In this document: positions 45,161 through 53,848 of the stretch, in pieces
How positions within the stretch are numbered: position 1 is the stretch's first letter
Layout: the number at the start of each line of letters is the position of its first letter
Origin: Paraburkholderia ultramafica
GTDB lineage: Bacteria > Pseudomonadota > Gammaproteobacteria > Burkholderiales > Burkholderiaceae
Reading direction: 5' to 3'
DNA: 64,000 bases
NCBI RefSeq assembly: GCF_902859915.1
Contig: NZ_CADIKK010000027.1
Span: 1-64,000 of the forward strand
Translations under genes and position numbers: made by a program
The notes under the pieces: generated by a model
What the model was told of the DNA's origin: nothing
Seen by the model: the letters and a program-made list of their open reading frames with translations, nothing else
Databases searched by the model: none

Positions 45161-46375
45161 TTGGCAACCGCTGAACTCGCAGGAAAACATCTGGTCCTCG
45201 GCATGACGGGCGGGATCGCCTGCTACAAGATCGCCGAACTCACGCGTCTCTTGACCAAGGCAGGCGCGACCGTGCAGGTCGTCATGACCGAAGCGGCCAC
45301 CCAGTTCATCACGCCCGTCACCATGCAGGCGCTCTCGGGCCGCCCGGTCTACACCAGCCAGTGGGACGCGCGCATGCCGAACAACATGGCGCACATCGAT
45401 CTGTCGCGTGAAGCGGACGCGATCGTGATCGCGCCCGCCTCCACCGACTTCCTCGCCAAACTCGCGCACGGCATGGCCGACGACCTGCTGTCGACGCTGT
45501 GCATCGCACGCGATTGTCCGCTGCTAGTGGTCCCGGCGATGAACCGGCAGATGTGGCAGAACCCGGCGACGCAGCGCAACGTCGCGCAACTGCGCGCGGA
45601 CGGCGTCGACGTGCTGGGCCCGGACTCGGGTCCGCAGGCGTGCGGCGAAATCGGCGACGGGCGCATGCTCGAAGCCGCGGCCACTTACGAAGCGATCGCC
45701 TCGTTCTTCTCGTCCAAGATTCTGTCCGGCCGGCGCGTGCTGCTGACCGCCGGGCCGACCTTCGAACCGCTCGATCCGGTGCGCGGCATCACCAACCGCT
45801 CCAGCGGCAAGATGGGTTTCGCGCTGGCCCGCGCCGCGCAGCAGGCAGGCGCCGACGTCCATCTGGTCGCCGGCCCGGTCGCGCTGGAAACGCCGTGGGG
45901 CGTGTTCCGCGAGGATGTGCAAACCGCGCAGCAGATGCACGATGCGGTGATGCGCTCGGTCGCGGACGCCGATATCTTCATCGGCGTCGCCGCGGTGGCC
46001 GACTGGCGCGTCGATCACGCTAGCGAACACAAGATCAAGAAGACCGCCGGACGCGCGCTGCCAAGCTTCACATTCGTCGAGAATCCGGACATTCTGGCCT
46101 CGGTGGCGAACCTGCCACATCCGCCGTTCGCGGTCGGCTTCGCGGCGGAAAGCGACAACCTCGAGCTACATGGCGAAGAAAAGCGGGTGCGCAAAAACGT
46201 GCCGCTCCTGATCGGCAATCTCGGCCCCCTCACCTTTGGTCTCGACGATAACGAAGTGATCCTGTTTGAAGCAGGCGGCGCCACCAGGCTGCCGCGCGCT
46301 GACAAGCTGACGCTCGCGCGCGCGCTGATCGCGGAAATCGCGAAGCGCCTGCCCGACACAAGTCTGATTCGCTGA
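45161..46375 (+). CDS. coaBC: Bifunctional CoaBC (phosphopantothenoylcysteine decarboxylase/synthetase)
   Basis: This 404-residue protein makes 4'-phosphopantetheine in CoA synthesis. The N-terminal FMN-dependent CoaC half has LVLGMTGGIACYKIAELTRL and VVPAMNRQMWQNPATQRN. The CoaB half carries LLTAGPTFEPLDPVRGITN, RSSGKMGFALARAA and the KIKK loop. TTG 45161 is the start: GGAGG lies seven bases upstream and no ATG gives a proper N-terminus. Confidence 0.95.
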   Translation: MATAELAGKHLVLGMTGGIACYKIAELTRLLTKAGATVQVVMTEAATQFITPVTMQALSGRPVYTSQWDARMPNNMAHIDLSREADAIVIAPASTDFLAKLAHGMADDLLSTLCIARDCPLLVVPAMNRQMWQNPATQRNVAQLRADGVDVLGPDSGPQACGEIGDGRMLEAAATYEAIASFFSSKILSGRRVLLTAGPTFEPLDPVRGITNRSSGKMGFALARAAQQAGADVHLVAGPVALETPWGVFREDVQTAQQMHDAVMRSVADADIFIGVAAVADWRVDHASEHKIKKTAGRALPSFTFVENPDILASVANLPHPPFAVGFAAESDNLELHGEEKRVRKNVPLLIGNLGPLTFGLDDNEVILFEAGGATRLPRADKLTLARALIAEIAKRLPDTSLIR

Positions 46376-46447
46376 ATCTGGGACGGCGTATCGTTGTAGT
46401 CGCCGCGAGTCGCTCTGACGAGTGGAATCATCTGGAGCCGTACTGAC

Positions 46448-47467
46448 ATGACGCTACTTTCCGTGCTCGATCAAACGCCTGTGATCGCCGGGTGCTCGGT
46501 GGCCGACGCAATCGCCTCCACCGTCGAACTCGCACAGCTCGCCGACGACCTCGGCTACACACGCTACTGGTGCGCCGAGCATCACGGCTTGCGTGGCGTG
46601 TCCAATCCATGCCCCGAGGTGATGCTGGCGCATCTGGGCAGCGTGACCAAACGCATTCGGCTGGGCTCCGGCGGGGTGATGCTGCCGTACTACAGCCCGT
46701 TCAAGGTCGCCGAGCAATTCATGATGCTCGAGGCGCTGTTCCCGAATCGTATCGATCTGGGCGTGGGACGCGCGCCGGGCGGCGACATGCGCGCGACGCA
46801 AGCGGTCGCCGCCGGCGAGTACAATCGCGGCGACATTTTCCCGCAGCAGGTGGCCGATCTGATCGGCCTGATGCACGGGGCGCTGCCCGCAGGCCACATC
46901 GCGCATGGCGTGCTGCTGCAGCCGCAGATCGAAACCCGTCCGCAACTGTGGATGCTCGGTTCGAGCGAGTTCGGCGGCCTGCTGGCGGCACAGCTCGGCA
47001 TCCCTTTCTCGTTCGCGCATTTCATCAACCCGCACTTCGGCGAACAAGTCGCGCTTGCTTATCGCGAGCGATTCCAGCCCAGTCAGGAGGCGGCGCAACC
47101 GTATCTGGCCGCTGCTGTCTTCGTGATCTGCGCGGACACCGAGCAGGAAGCCGCCGACCTCGAAAAAGCCGTCGATCTGCGCCGGGTGCAAATGGCGTAT
47201 GGCCTGAACGAACCCATTCCGACTGTCGAACAGGGTCTCGCGCAGGAGTACGGCGAGCGCGAGCAGCTCGTGGTCGATCGGGAAAAGCAGCGCAGCATCA
47301 TCGGTACGCCGGAGACCGTCACTGAGCGGCTCCACGCATTGCAGGAACAATTCAAGGCCGATGAGCTGATAGTGCTCACCGTCGCGGGCAGCTATCGCGC
47401 GCGGCTGCGCTCCTACGAACTTCTCGCCGACGCATTCCAGCTCGGCTCAAATACCACCACGCCCTAA
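46448..47467 (+). CDS. LLM-class flavin-dependent oxidoreductase (luciferase-like)
   Basis: The 339-residue protein belongs to the bacterial-luciferase-like superfamily, MsnO8-like group. It begins LSVLDQTPVIAGCSVADAI and contains YWCAEHHGLRGVSNPCPEV, then RIRLGSGGVMLPYYSPFKVA and RIDLGVGRAPGGD. It should use reduced FMN and oxygen on an unknown substrate. It sits between coaBC and dut, which are usually neighbours, so it looks like an insertion into a conserved pair. Confidence 0.88.
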   Translation: MTLLSVLDQTPVIAGCSVADAIASTVELAQLADDLGYTRYWCAEHHGLRGVSNPCPEVMLAHLGSVTKRIRLGSGGVMLPYYSPFKVAEQFMMLEALFPNRIDLGVGRAPGGDMRATQAVAAGEYNRGDIFPQQVADLIGLMHGALPAGHIAHGVLLQPQIETRPQLWMLGSSEFGGLLAAQLGIPFSFAHFINPHFGEQVALAYRERFQPSQEAAQPYLAAAVFVICADTEQEAADLEKAVDLRRVQMAYGLNEPIPTVEQGLAQEYGEREQLVVDREKQRSIIGTPETVTERLHALQEQFKADELIVLTVAGSYRARLRSYELLADAFQLGSNTTTP

Positions 47468-47483
47468 CCTCACTCCAATCTGC

Positions 47484-47930
47484 ATGAAACTCGATCTGAA
47501 GATTCTCGACGCGCGCATGCGCGAGCAACTCCCCGCTTACGCCACCACCGGCAGCGCGGGCCTCGACCTGCGTGCCTGTCTCGACGAACCGTTGACACTG
47601 AAGCCCGGCGAAACCGCGCTGGTGCCGACCGGCCTGGCGATTCACGTCGGCGACCCGGGCTATGCAGCGGTCATTCTGCCGCGTTCGGGATTGGGCCATA
47701 AGCATGGGATCGTGCTCGGCAATCTGGTCGGCCTGATCGACTCCGATTATCAAGGCCAACTGATGATTTCGACATGGAATCGCGGCGAGACGACGTTCGT
47801 GCTGAATCCGATGGAACGTCTTGCGCAACTGGTGATCGTGCCGGTCGTGCAGGCCGAGTTCAACATCGTCGACGACTTCGAGCAAAGCGAGCGCGGCGCG
47901 GGCGGGTTCGGCAGCACCGGCAAGCACTGA
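47484..47930 (+). CDS. dut: dUTP diphosphatase (dUTPase)
   Basis: The 148-residue trimeric enzyme hydrolyses dUTP to dUMP and keeps uracil out of DNA. The five dUTPase motifs are visible: TTGSAGLDLRACLDE, ILPRSGLGHKHGIVLGNLVG, GLIDSDYQGQLMIS, ERLAQLVIVPVV, and the C-terminal RGAGGFGSTG. It is 16 bases after the LLM gene and ends before a strong terminator. Confidence 0.97.
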   Translation: MKLDLKILDARMREQLPAYATTGSAGLDLRACLDEPLTLKPGETALVPTGLAIHVGDPGYAAVILPRSGLGHKHGIVLGNLVGLIDSDYQGQLMISTWNRGETTFVLNPMERLAQLVIVPVVQAEFNIVDDFEQSERGAGGFGSTGKH

Positions 47931-47976
47931 CCGGTTGCTTCGGTCGGAGCATCGACCGAGGCAAAGCAGAGCGTAA

Positions 47977-48020
47977 AAAGCAGAACGGCGCGGGGTTGAA
48001 CCCGCGCCGTTCTGCTTTCT
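47977..48020. terminator. Bidirectional terminator between dut and clpA
   Basis: A perfect 18-bp stem (47977-47994 with 48001-48018) encloses the loop GTTGAA. T-rich stretches follow on both strands. It is the strongest hairpin in the window. Confidence 0.95.
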
Positions 48021-48037
48021 TCGATACTGCCTGAGAC

Positions 48038-50335
48038 TTACTCGACTTCAACCGCTTCCGGATTCGGATTGCGCGGCGCCGGATGCTCGTCGAAGGTCAA
48101 CTGCACCTTGTCTTCCGCATCCACGTCGACCGATACCCGGCCGCCGTTCATCAGCTTGCCGAACAGCAGTTCGTCGGCCAGCGCACGACGGATCGTGTCC
48201 TGGATCAGACGCTGCATCGGCCGCGCGCCCATCAACGGATCGAAACCGTGTTTGGCCAGATGCTTGCGCAACGCGTCGGTGAAGAGCGCGTCAACCTTCT
48301 TCTCATGCAGCTGATCTTCCAGCTGCATCAGGAACTTGTCGACCACGCGCATGATGATTTCTTCATCGAGCGAACGGAAGCTGATCGTCGCGTCCAGACG
48401 GTTACGGAACTCAGGCGTGAACATGCGTTTGATGTCGACCATCTCGTCGCCGGTTTCCCGACGGTTCGTGAAGCCGATCACCGACTTGCCCATCGCCTCG
48501 GCGCCCGCATTCGTCGTCATGATAATGATGACGTTGCGGAAGTCCGCCTTGCGGCCGTTGTTGTCGGTCAGCGTGCCGTGGTCCATCACCTGCAGCAGCA
48601 CGTTGTAAATGTCCGGATGCGCCTTCTCGATTTCGTCGAGCAGCAGCACGCAATGCGGCTTCTTCGTGACAGCTTCGGTCAGCAGACCGCCCTGGTCGAA
48701 ACCGACATAGCCCGGCGGCGCGCCGATCAACCGGCTGACCGCATGACGCTCCATGTATTCCGACATGTCGAAGCGAATCAGCTCGATGCCCAGCGTGAAC
48801 GCCAGCTGCTTCGCCACTTCCGTCTTGCCGACGCCCGTCGGGCCGGAGAACAGGAACGCACCGATCGGCTTGTCCAGCTTGCCGAGACCCGCGCGCGCCA
48901 TCTTGATCGCGGCCGACAGCGCGTCGATGGCCGGATCCTGCCCGAACACCACGCTCTTCAGATCGCGATCCAGCGTTTGCAGCTTGCTGCGATCGTCTTG
49001 CGACACGCTTTGCGGCGGGACGCGGGCGATCTTCGAGATGATTTCCTCGATCTCGTTCTTGCCGATGGTCTTCTTCTGCTTCGACTTCGGCAGGATGCGT
49101 TGCGCGGCGCCCGCTTCGTCGATCACGTCGATCGCCTTGTCCGGCAAATGACGATCCGTGATGAAGCGTGCCGACAACTCAGCCGCCGCCGACAACGCGC
49201 CCGACGAATACTTTACGCCGTGATGCTCTTCGAAACGCGACTTCAAGCCACGCAGGATCGCCACCGTCTGCTCGATGGTCGGCTCGGTCACGTCGACCTT
49301 CTGGAAGCGGCGCGACAATGCCGCGTCTTTTTCGAAGATGCCGCGATATTCGGTGAACGTAGTCGCGCCGATGCACTTGAGCGTGCCCGACGATAACGCC
49401 GGCTTCAGCAGATTCGACGCGTCCAGCGTGCCGCCCGACGCAGCGCCTGCGCCGATCAGCGTATGAATCTCGTCGATGAACAGGATCGCGTGCGGGCGCT
49501 CCTTCAATTCCTTGAGGACCGTCTTCAGGCGCTGTTCGAAGTCGCCGCGATACTTGGTGCCGGCGAGCAGCGCGCCCATGTCGAGCGAGTACACCTGCGC
49601 ATCCGCGAGGATGTCAGGCACTTCGCCGCGCGTGATGCGCCACGCGAGCCCTTCGGCGATCGCCGTCTTGCCTACGCCTGCTTCACCGACCAGCAGCGGA
49701 TTGTTCTTGCGGCGGCGGCACAGCACCTGCACCACACGCTCGACTTCCGACTCGCGCCCGATCAGCGGATCGATGCGGCCGTCTTTCGCCATCTGGTTCA
49801 GGTTCTGCGTGAACTGGGCGAGCGGCGTTTCCTTCTGCGCGGCGGCGTCGTCGGACTCGGCATTCGCGTCGCTCGCTTTCGCGGCGTCCGTGCTGCTCGT
49901 CTTGGCGATGCCATGCGAGATGAAATTGACCACGTCCAGACGCGTTACGCCCTGCTGTTGCAGGTAGTACACCGCGTGCGAATCTTTCTCGCCGAAGATC
50001 GCGACCAGCACGTTCGCGCCGGTCACCTCCTTCTTGCCATTCGAGGTGGACTGCACATGCATGATCGCGCGCTGGATCACACGCTGGAATCCCAGCGTGG
50101 GCTGCGTGTCGACGTCGTCCGTGCCGGGCACGGTAGGCGTGTTGTCATGAATGAAGTTGCGCAGGTTCTGGCGCAGATCCTCGATATTGGCCGCGCATGC
50201 ACGCAACACCTCCGCCGCCGTCGGATTGTCCAACAGTGCCAGCAAAAGATGTTCGACCGTTATGAACTCGTGCCGCGCCTGGCGTGCTTCCATGAACGCC
50301 ATGTGCAGGCTGACTTCCAGTTCCTGGGCAATCAT
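48038..50335 (-). CDS. clpA: ATP-dependent Clp protease ATPase subunit ClpA
   Basis: The 765-residue unfoldase feeds substrates to ClpP. An N-terminal Clp repeat domain (1-145) is followed by two AAA+ modules. The first has GEAGVGKTAIAEGLA and FIDEIHTLIGAGAASGG; the second has GPTGVGKTEVAKQLA and LLLDEIEKAHPDIYN. The ClpP-contacting IGF loop is in GKSVIGFTN. A charged linker (about 148-170) is rich in Ala, Asp and Ser. The start overlaps clpS by four bases. ClpP is not in the window. Confidence 0.97.
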   Translation of the reverse strand: MIAQELEVSLHMAFMEARQARHEFITVEHLLLALLDNPTAAEVLRACAANIEDLRQNLRNFIHDNTPTVPGTDDVDTQPTLGFQRVIQRAIMHVQSTSNGKKEVTGANVLVAIFGEKDSHAVYYLQQQGVTRLDVVNFISHGIAKTSSTDAAKASDANAESDDAAAQKETPLAQFTQNLNQMAKDGRIDPLIGRESEVERVVQVLCRRRKNNPLLVGEAGVGKTAIAEGLAWRITRGEVPDILADAQVYSLDMGALLAGTKYRGDFEQRLKTVLKELKERPHAILFIDEIHTLIGAGAASGGTLDASNLLKPALSSGTLKCIGATTFTEYRGIFEKDAALSRRFQKVDVTEPTIEQTVAILRGLKSRFEEHHGVKYSSGALSAAAELSARFITDRHLPDKAIDVIDEAGAAQRILPKSKQKKTIGKNEIEEIISKIARVPPQSVSQDDRSKLQTLDRDLKSVVFGQDPAIDALSAAIKMARAGLGKLDKPIGAFLFSGPTGVGKTEVAKQLAFTLGIELIRFDMSEYMERHAVSRLIGAPPGYVGFDQGGLLTEAVTKKPHCVLLLDEIEKAHPDIYNVLLQVMDHGTLTDNNGRKADFRNVIIIMTTNAGAEAMGKSVIGFTNRRETGDEMVDIKRMFTPEFRNRLDATISFRSLDEEIIMRVVDKFLMQLEDQLHEKKVDALFTDALRKHLAKHGFDPLMGARPMQRLIQDTIRRALADELLFGKLMNGGRVSVDVDAEDKVQLTFDEHPAPRNPNPEAVEVE

Positions 50336-50646
50336 GCTTCCTCCATCACACACTGCAGCGGATGCCCGGCCTGCCGTGCGTGGGTAACGACTTGCTCGAC
50401 TTTGGTCGACGCGATGTCCCGCGTATAGACCCCACAAACTCCCCTGCCCTCGCGATGCACCTTCAACATCACCTGCGTTGCGGTTTCACGATCTTTATTG
50501 AAATATTCCTGCACGATCATCACGACAAATTCCATTGGCGTGAAGTCGTCATTCAGCAGCACCACCTTGTACATGGATGGCGGCTTGAGCTTTTTCTCCT
50601 GCCGCTCCAGTACGGTGCCGTCCTGCTTGTCCGGGATAATCGCCAT
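50332..50646 (-). CDS. clpS: ATP-dependent Clp protease adaptor ClpS
   Basis: This 104-residue N-end-rule adaptor delivers proteins with Leu, Phe, Tyr or Trp N-termini to ClpAP. It has PSMYKVVLLNDDFTPMEFVV with the N-degron pocket residues and EGRGVCGVYTRDIASTKVEQ. The first 25 residues are the flexible extension that modulates ClpA. The predicted transcript start leaves only about eight bases before the AUG. Confidence 0.97.
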   Translation of the reverse strand: MAIIPDKQDGTVLERQEKKLKPPSMYKVVLLNDDFTPMEFVVMIVQEYFNKDRETATQVMLKVHREGRGVCGVYTRDIASTKVEQVVTHARQAGHPLQCVMEEA

Positions 50647-50660
50647 ACACCCATTCTAAA

Positions 50661-50689
50661 CATCTAGGACAGGCCCGCAATCCTGTCAA
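50661..50689 (-). promoter_or_regulatory. Promoter of clpS-clpA
   Basis: TTGACA (50689-50684) and TAGATG (50666-50661) on the minus strand are 17 bases apart. The start point would be near 50654, so the leader before ATG 50646 is very short. Confidence 0.6.
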
Positions 50690-51025
50690 AACCCGGCCAA
50701 CCGGCCGGTGAGCCCGTTCGCTAACGCCTGATGGGTAATGACCCGCCATGCGTGCGCAATTCGACGAGCCGATTGCGGAGCCGGCCCCTATCCAGTGATG
50801 CAGCGGCCGTGTTGCACCGCAGTCGGATCGAGTATCGCACAACCTGCCGGAGCTGGCTGCTGGCGCCCGCCGGAGCCTGGCAGCGGCGGGCGACCCGTAG
50901 CACAGCATGTGCGTCGATTATGCGACTTTTCAAGCCGCCCCGCTTGCGCAACCGCACATAACGGAAGCGGGAAAAACCCTGGAAAGCGCCTGTTTGCAAC
51001 GCGGCAACGACATCTCAAAATTTTC
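50690..51025. other. Gene-free stretch between clpS and the cold-shock gene
   Basis: About 340 bases hold no convincing gene on either strand. I saw no strong hairpin or repeat. The last part becomes AT-richer as it enters the cold-shock promoter. Confidence 0.5.
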
Positions 51026-51054
51026 TTGACACTCGAATAAAGAGCCCCAACAAT
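51026..51054 (+). promoter_or_regulatory. Promoter of the cold-shock gene
   Basis: TTGACA (51026-51031) and AACAAT (51049-51054) are 17 bases apart. The start near 51061 gives a 5' leader of about 134 bases, similar in size to thermosensing leaders of cspA-type messengers. Confidence 0.7.
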
Positions 51055-51194
51055 CAAGCTGGCACTTTTTTCACTGAGCCATAATTTCGAAAAAATGCCG
51101 ATGGTGAGCTTGTGAGGAGGGAGCGGCTGCCTTGCGTGGTCGCGGAGCTTTTCGAGGGCTCGTGGTAGTGACATGAGTTACAGGGGAAGTTGGC

Positions 51195-51401
51195 ATGGCA
51201 ACTGGTACGGTCAAATGGTTCAATGACGCAAAGGGTTTCGGATTCATCACGCCTGACGAAGGTGGTGAGGATCTGTTTGCACACTTCTCGGCCATCCAGA
51301 TGAATGGGTTCAAGACCCTCAAGGAAGGCCAAAAGGTAACCTTCGAGGTCGTGCAAGGCCCGAAAGGCAAACAGGCATCGAACATTCAGGCACCTACCTG
51401 A
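51195..51401 (+). CDS. cspA: Cold-shock protein, CspA family
   Basis: The 68-residue single OB-fold protein binds single-stranded RNA and DNA and melts messenger structure in the cold. RNP1 is KGFGFI within NDAKGFGFITPDEG, and RNP2 is DLFAHFS. The sequence starts MATGTVKWFNDAKGFGF. AGGGGAAG precedes the ATG by seven bases. Which of several Csp paralogues it is cannot be told; it could also be constitutive. Confidence 0.96.
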   Translation: MATGTVKWFNDAKGFGFITPDEGGEDLFAHFSAIQMNGFKTLKEGQKVTFEVVQGPKGKQASNIQAPT

Positions 51402-51423
51402 GACTGTTCGTTACCCGTCCTTT

Positions 51424-51457
51424 GAAACCCGGGTTCATGCCGGGTTTCTTTTTTTGT
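51424..51457 (+). terminator. Terminator of the cold-shock gene
   Basis: GAAACCCGG (51424-51432) and CCGGGTTTC (51440-51448) pair perfectly and are followed by TTTTTTTG. Confidence 0.93.
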
Positions 51458-51467
51458 GCGACGCCTT

Positions 51468-51496
51468 CTTGTCCGGTCTAGTTCTTATCGGACAAG
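51468..51496. repeat. Inverted repeat between the cold-shock gene and icd
   Basis: CTTGTCCG (51468-51475) and CGGACAAG (51489-51496) form an 8-bp inverted repeat with a 13-base AT-rich loop. It lies between two terminators and has no obvious role. Confidence 0.4.
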
Positions 51497-51602
51497 CGTG
51501 GCTCCCAACTATCGGTCACATGCGCATCTGGCCGTTCCCGGCGCATTTCCGAGACGCGCTTGCCGCTGTCTCGATCGATAGTGGCTGCTCGCTTCAGCGG
51601 GC

Positions 51603-51637
51603 AAAAAAATACCCCGGCCGCGTCGCGACGCCGGGGT
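51603..51637 (-). terminator. Terminator of icd
   Basis: On the minus strand ACCCCGGC (51637-51630) pairs with GCCGGGGT (51618-51611), followed by ATTTTTTTG. Confidence 0.9.
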
Positions 51638-51683
51638 GTTCTATGCGAATTGGATCACTTCAGCCCGCTTCGTTCTATACGCT

Positions 51684-52940
51684 CTACATATTCTCGATCA
51701 GCACCTGGCCGAAGCCCGAGCACGACACCTGCGTCGCGCCTTCCATCAGGCGCGCGAAGTCGTAGGTGACGCGTTTTTGCAGAATCGATTTCTCCATCGA
51801 CTTGATGATCAGGTCAGCCGCTTCGGTCCAGCCAAGGTGGCGCAGCATCATTTCCGCCGAGAGAATTTCCGAGCCCGGATTCACATAGTCCTTGCCCGCG
51901 TATTTCGGCGCTGTACCATGCGTGGCTTCGAACATCGCGACCGAGTCCGACAGGTTCGCGCCCGGTGCGATACCGATACCGCCGACCTGCGCGGCCAGCG
52001 CATCGGATATGTAGTCGCCGTTCAGGTTCAGCGTGGCGATCACGTCGTATTCAGCCGGGCGCAGCAGGATCTGTTGCAGGAACGCATCGGCGATCACGTC
52101 CTTCACCACGACGTCGCCACCCGTCTTCGGATTCTTGACCTTCATCCACGGGCCGCCGTCGATCAGTTCCGCGCTAAATTCCTTCTGCGCGAGCGCATAA
52201 CCGTAGTCGCGGAACGCGCCTTCGGTGAACTTCATGATGTTGCCTTTGTGCACCAGCGTGACCGAGCGGCGATCGTTGTCGATCGCGTACTGGATCGCCT
52301 TGCGCACCAGACGCTCGGTGCCTTCGCGCGACACCGGCTTGATGCCGATTCCCGACGACTCCGGGAAGCGGATCTTCTTCACGCCCATCTCTTCCCGCAG
52401 GAACTTGATGACCTTCTTCGCCTGTTCCGATTCAGCCGGCCATTCGATGCCGGCGTAAATGTCTTCCGAGTTCTCGCGGAAGATCACCATGTTGGTCTTC
52501 TCGGGCTCGCGCACCGGCGAAGGCACGCCTTTGAAATACTGCACCGGACGCAGGCAAACATACAGGTCGAGTTCCTGGCGCAGCGCAACGTTCAGCGAAC
52601 GGATGCCGCCGCCCACCGGCGTCGTGAGCGGCCCCTTGATCGACACCACGTATTCCTTGAGCACCTGCAGCGTTTCTTCCGGCAGCCACACGTCCGGGCC
52701 GTACACCTTGGTCGACTTCTCGCCCGCGTAGATTTCCATCCAGTGGATTTTCTTCTTGCCTGCGTACGCTTTCTGCACCGCGGCATCCACGACCTTGATC
52801 ATGACCGGCGTGATGTCGAGACCCGTGCCGTCGCCTTCGATAAACGGGATGATCGGCTGGTCGGAAACATTGAGCGAGAAATCGGCGTTGACAGTGATCT
52901 TGTCACCACCGGTCGGAACCTTGATGTGCTGATACGGCAT
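51684..52940 (-). CDS. icd: NADP-dependent isocitrate dehydrogenase
   Basis: The 418-residue TCA-cycle enzyme converts isocitrate to 2-oxoglutarate with NADP. It aligns with E. coli Icd (416): PIIPFIEGDGTGLDITPVMI, the phosphorylatable-Ser region GGIRSLNVALRQELDLYVC, ENSEDIYAGIEW, and NLNGDYISDALAAQVGGIG. LATHGTAPKYAG-type nucleotide-binding sequence is present as E-A-T-H-G-T-A-P-K-Y-A. Regulation by AceK phosphorylation is possible but aceK is not in the window. Confidence 0.97.
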   Translation of the reverse strand: MPYQHIKVPTGGDKITVNADFSLNVSDQPIIPFIEGDGTGLDITPVMIKVVDAAVQKAYAGKKKIHWMEIYAGEKSTKVYGPDVWLPEETLQVLKEYVVSIKGPLTTPVGGGIRSLNVALRQELDLYVCLRPVQYFKGVPSPVREPEKTNMVIFRENSEDIYAGIEWPAESEQAKKVIKFLREEMGVKKIRFPESSGIGIKPVSREGTERLVRKAIQYAIDNDRRSVTLVHKGNIMKFTEGAFRDYGYALAQKEFSAELIDGGPWMKVKNPKTGGDVVVKDVIADAFLQQILLRPAEYDVIATLNLNGDYISDALAAQVGGIGIAPGANLSDSVAMFEATHGTAPKYAGKDYVNPGSEILSAEMMLRHLGWTEAADLIIKSMEKSILQKRVTYDFARLMEGATQVSCSGFGQVLIENM

Positions 52941-53278
52941 GATCGGACTCCAGTGAAGGCTGTGCAGAAAGCTGATGGGAGACTGCGAAAATGGGCGCTC
53001 CTCGCTACGCGCAATGCCGGACGCCCGCAAGCGGCCTGGCAGTTATTCTAGCCCACGCAGTCGCCGCAACGAGGCGGCAAGGGCTCGGGGTTTTCCAACA
53101 TGGACGAAACCTGACATAGCAAGGCATCGCTCCTGTGTCTTTTATAAGATAGAAGAGTCGCCATCTCCATTTTTGCATTATCATCGCGCGATCCATCGCC
53201 GGACCGGCGGCTCTCCCGAAGGCCTTCGCGACGCATGCCGCCGTGACCGGGTCCGCGCGACTTTTATCCATTCCCGCT
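52941..53278. promoter_or_regulatory. Divergent region between icd and rluE
   Basis: This 338-base spacer has no credible gene. Near 53137-53160 it becomes AT-rich with TTTTATAAGATAG, a possible promoter core for either direction. No operator could be assigned. Confidence 0.35.
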
Positions 53279-53848
53279 ATGCGCCTTCTCGCACTGAACA
53301 AGCCGTTCGGCACCATCTGTCAATTCTCGCCGCATGAGACACGCGCGTCGCTGGCCGACTGGGTCAAAGTGCCCGGCGTCTATCCGGCCGGCCGGCTCGA
53401 TTCCGACAGCGAAGGCCTGCTGCTTCTCACCGACGACGGCGCGCTGCAAGCGCGCATCGCCGAACCGCGTCATAAGCTCGTCAAACGCTATTGGGCGCAA
53501 GTGGAAGGCGCGGTCGATGCGGCGACATTGAAGAAGCTCGCGCGCGGCGTCGATCTCGGCGACTACGTGACACGCCCCTGCCGCGCCGACTATGTTGAAC
53601 CGACCGACACGCTCTGGACACGCACACCGCCGATTCGCTATCGCGCCGCGATACCGACCACGTGGATCGAGTTGTCGATCACCGAAGGCAAGAACCGTCA
53701 GGTGCGTCGCATGACAGCCGCGGCAGGTTTTCCGACGCTGCGTCTGGTGCGCGTCGGCATCGGCGCGCTTGACGTTTTTTCACTCGGACTCCAACCGGGA
53801 GAGAGCGTCGAATTGCCGCCGAAGGCACCGTGGGAAGGTGTCGCCTGA
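53279..53848 (+). CDS. rluE: 23S rRNA pseudouridine synthase RluE
   Basis: The 189-residue enzyme lacks an S4 domain and begins directly with LLALNKPFGTICQFSPHE. Catalytic Asp41 lies in PAGRLDSDSEGLLLLTDDG, and the C-terminal motif is EGKNRQVRRMTAAAGFPTLR. These features fit RluE, which modifies U2457 (E. coli numbering) of 23S rRNA. ATG 53279 starts the domain without spare residues. Confidence 0.9.
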   Translation: MRLLALNKPFGTICQFSPHETRASLADWVKVPGVYPAGRLDSDSEGLLLLTDDGALQARIAEPRHKLVKRYWAQVEGAVDAATLKKLARGVDLGDYVTRPCRADYVEPTDTLWTRTPPIRYRAAIPTTWIELSITEGKNRQVRRMTAAAGFPTLRLVRVGIGALDVFSLGLQPGESVELPPKAPWEGVA

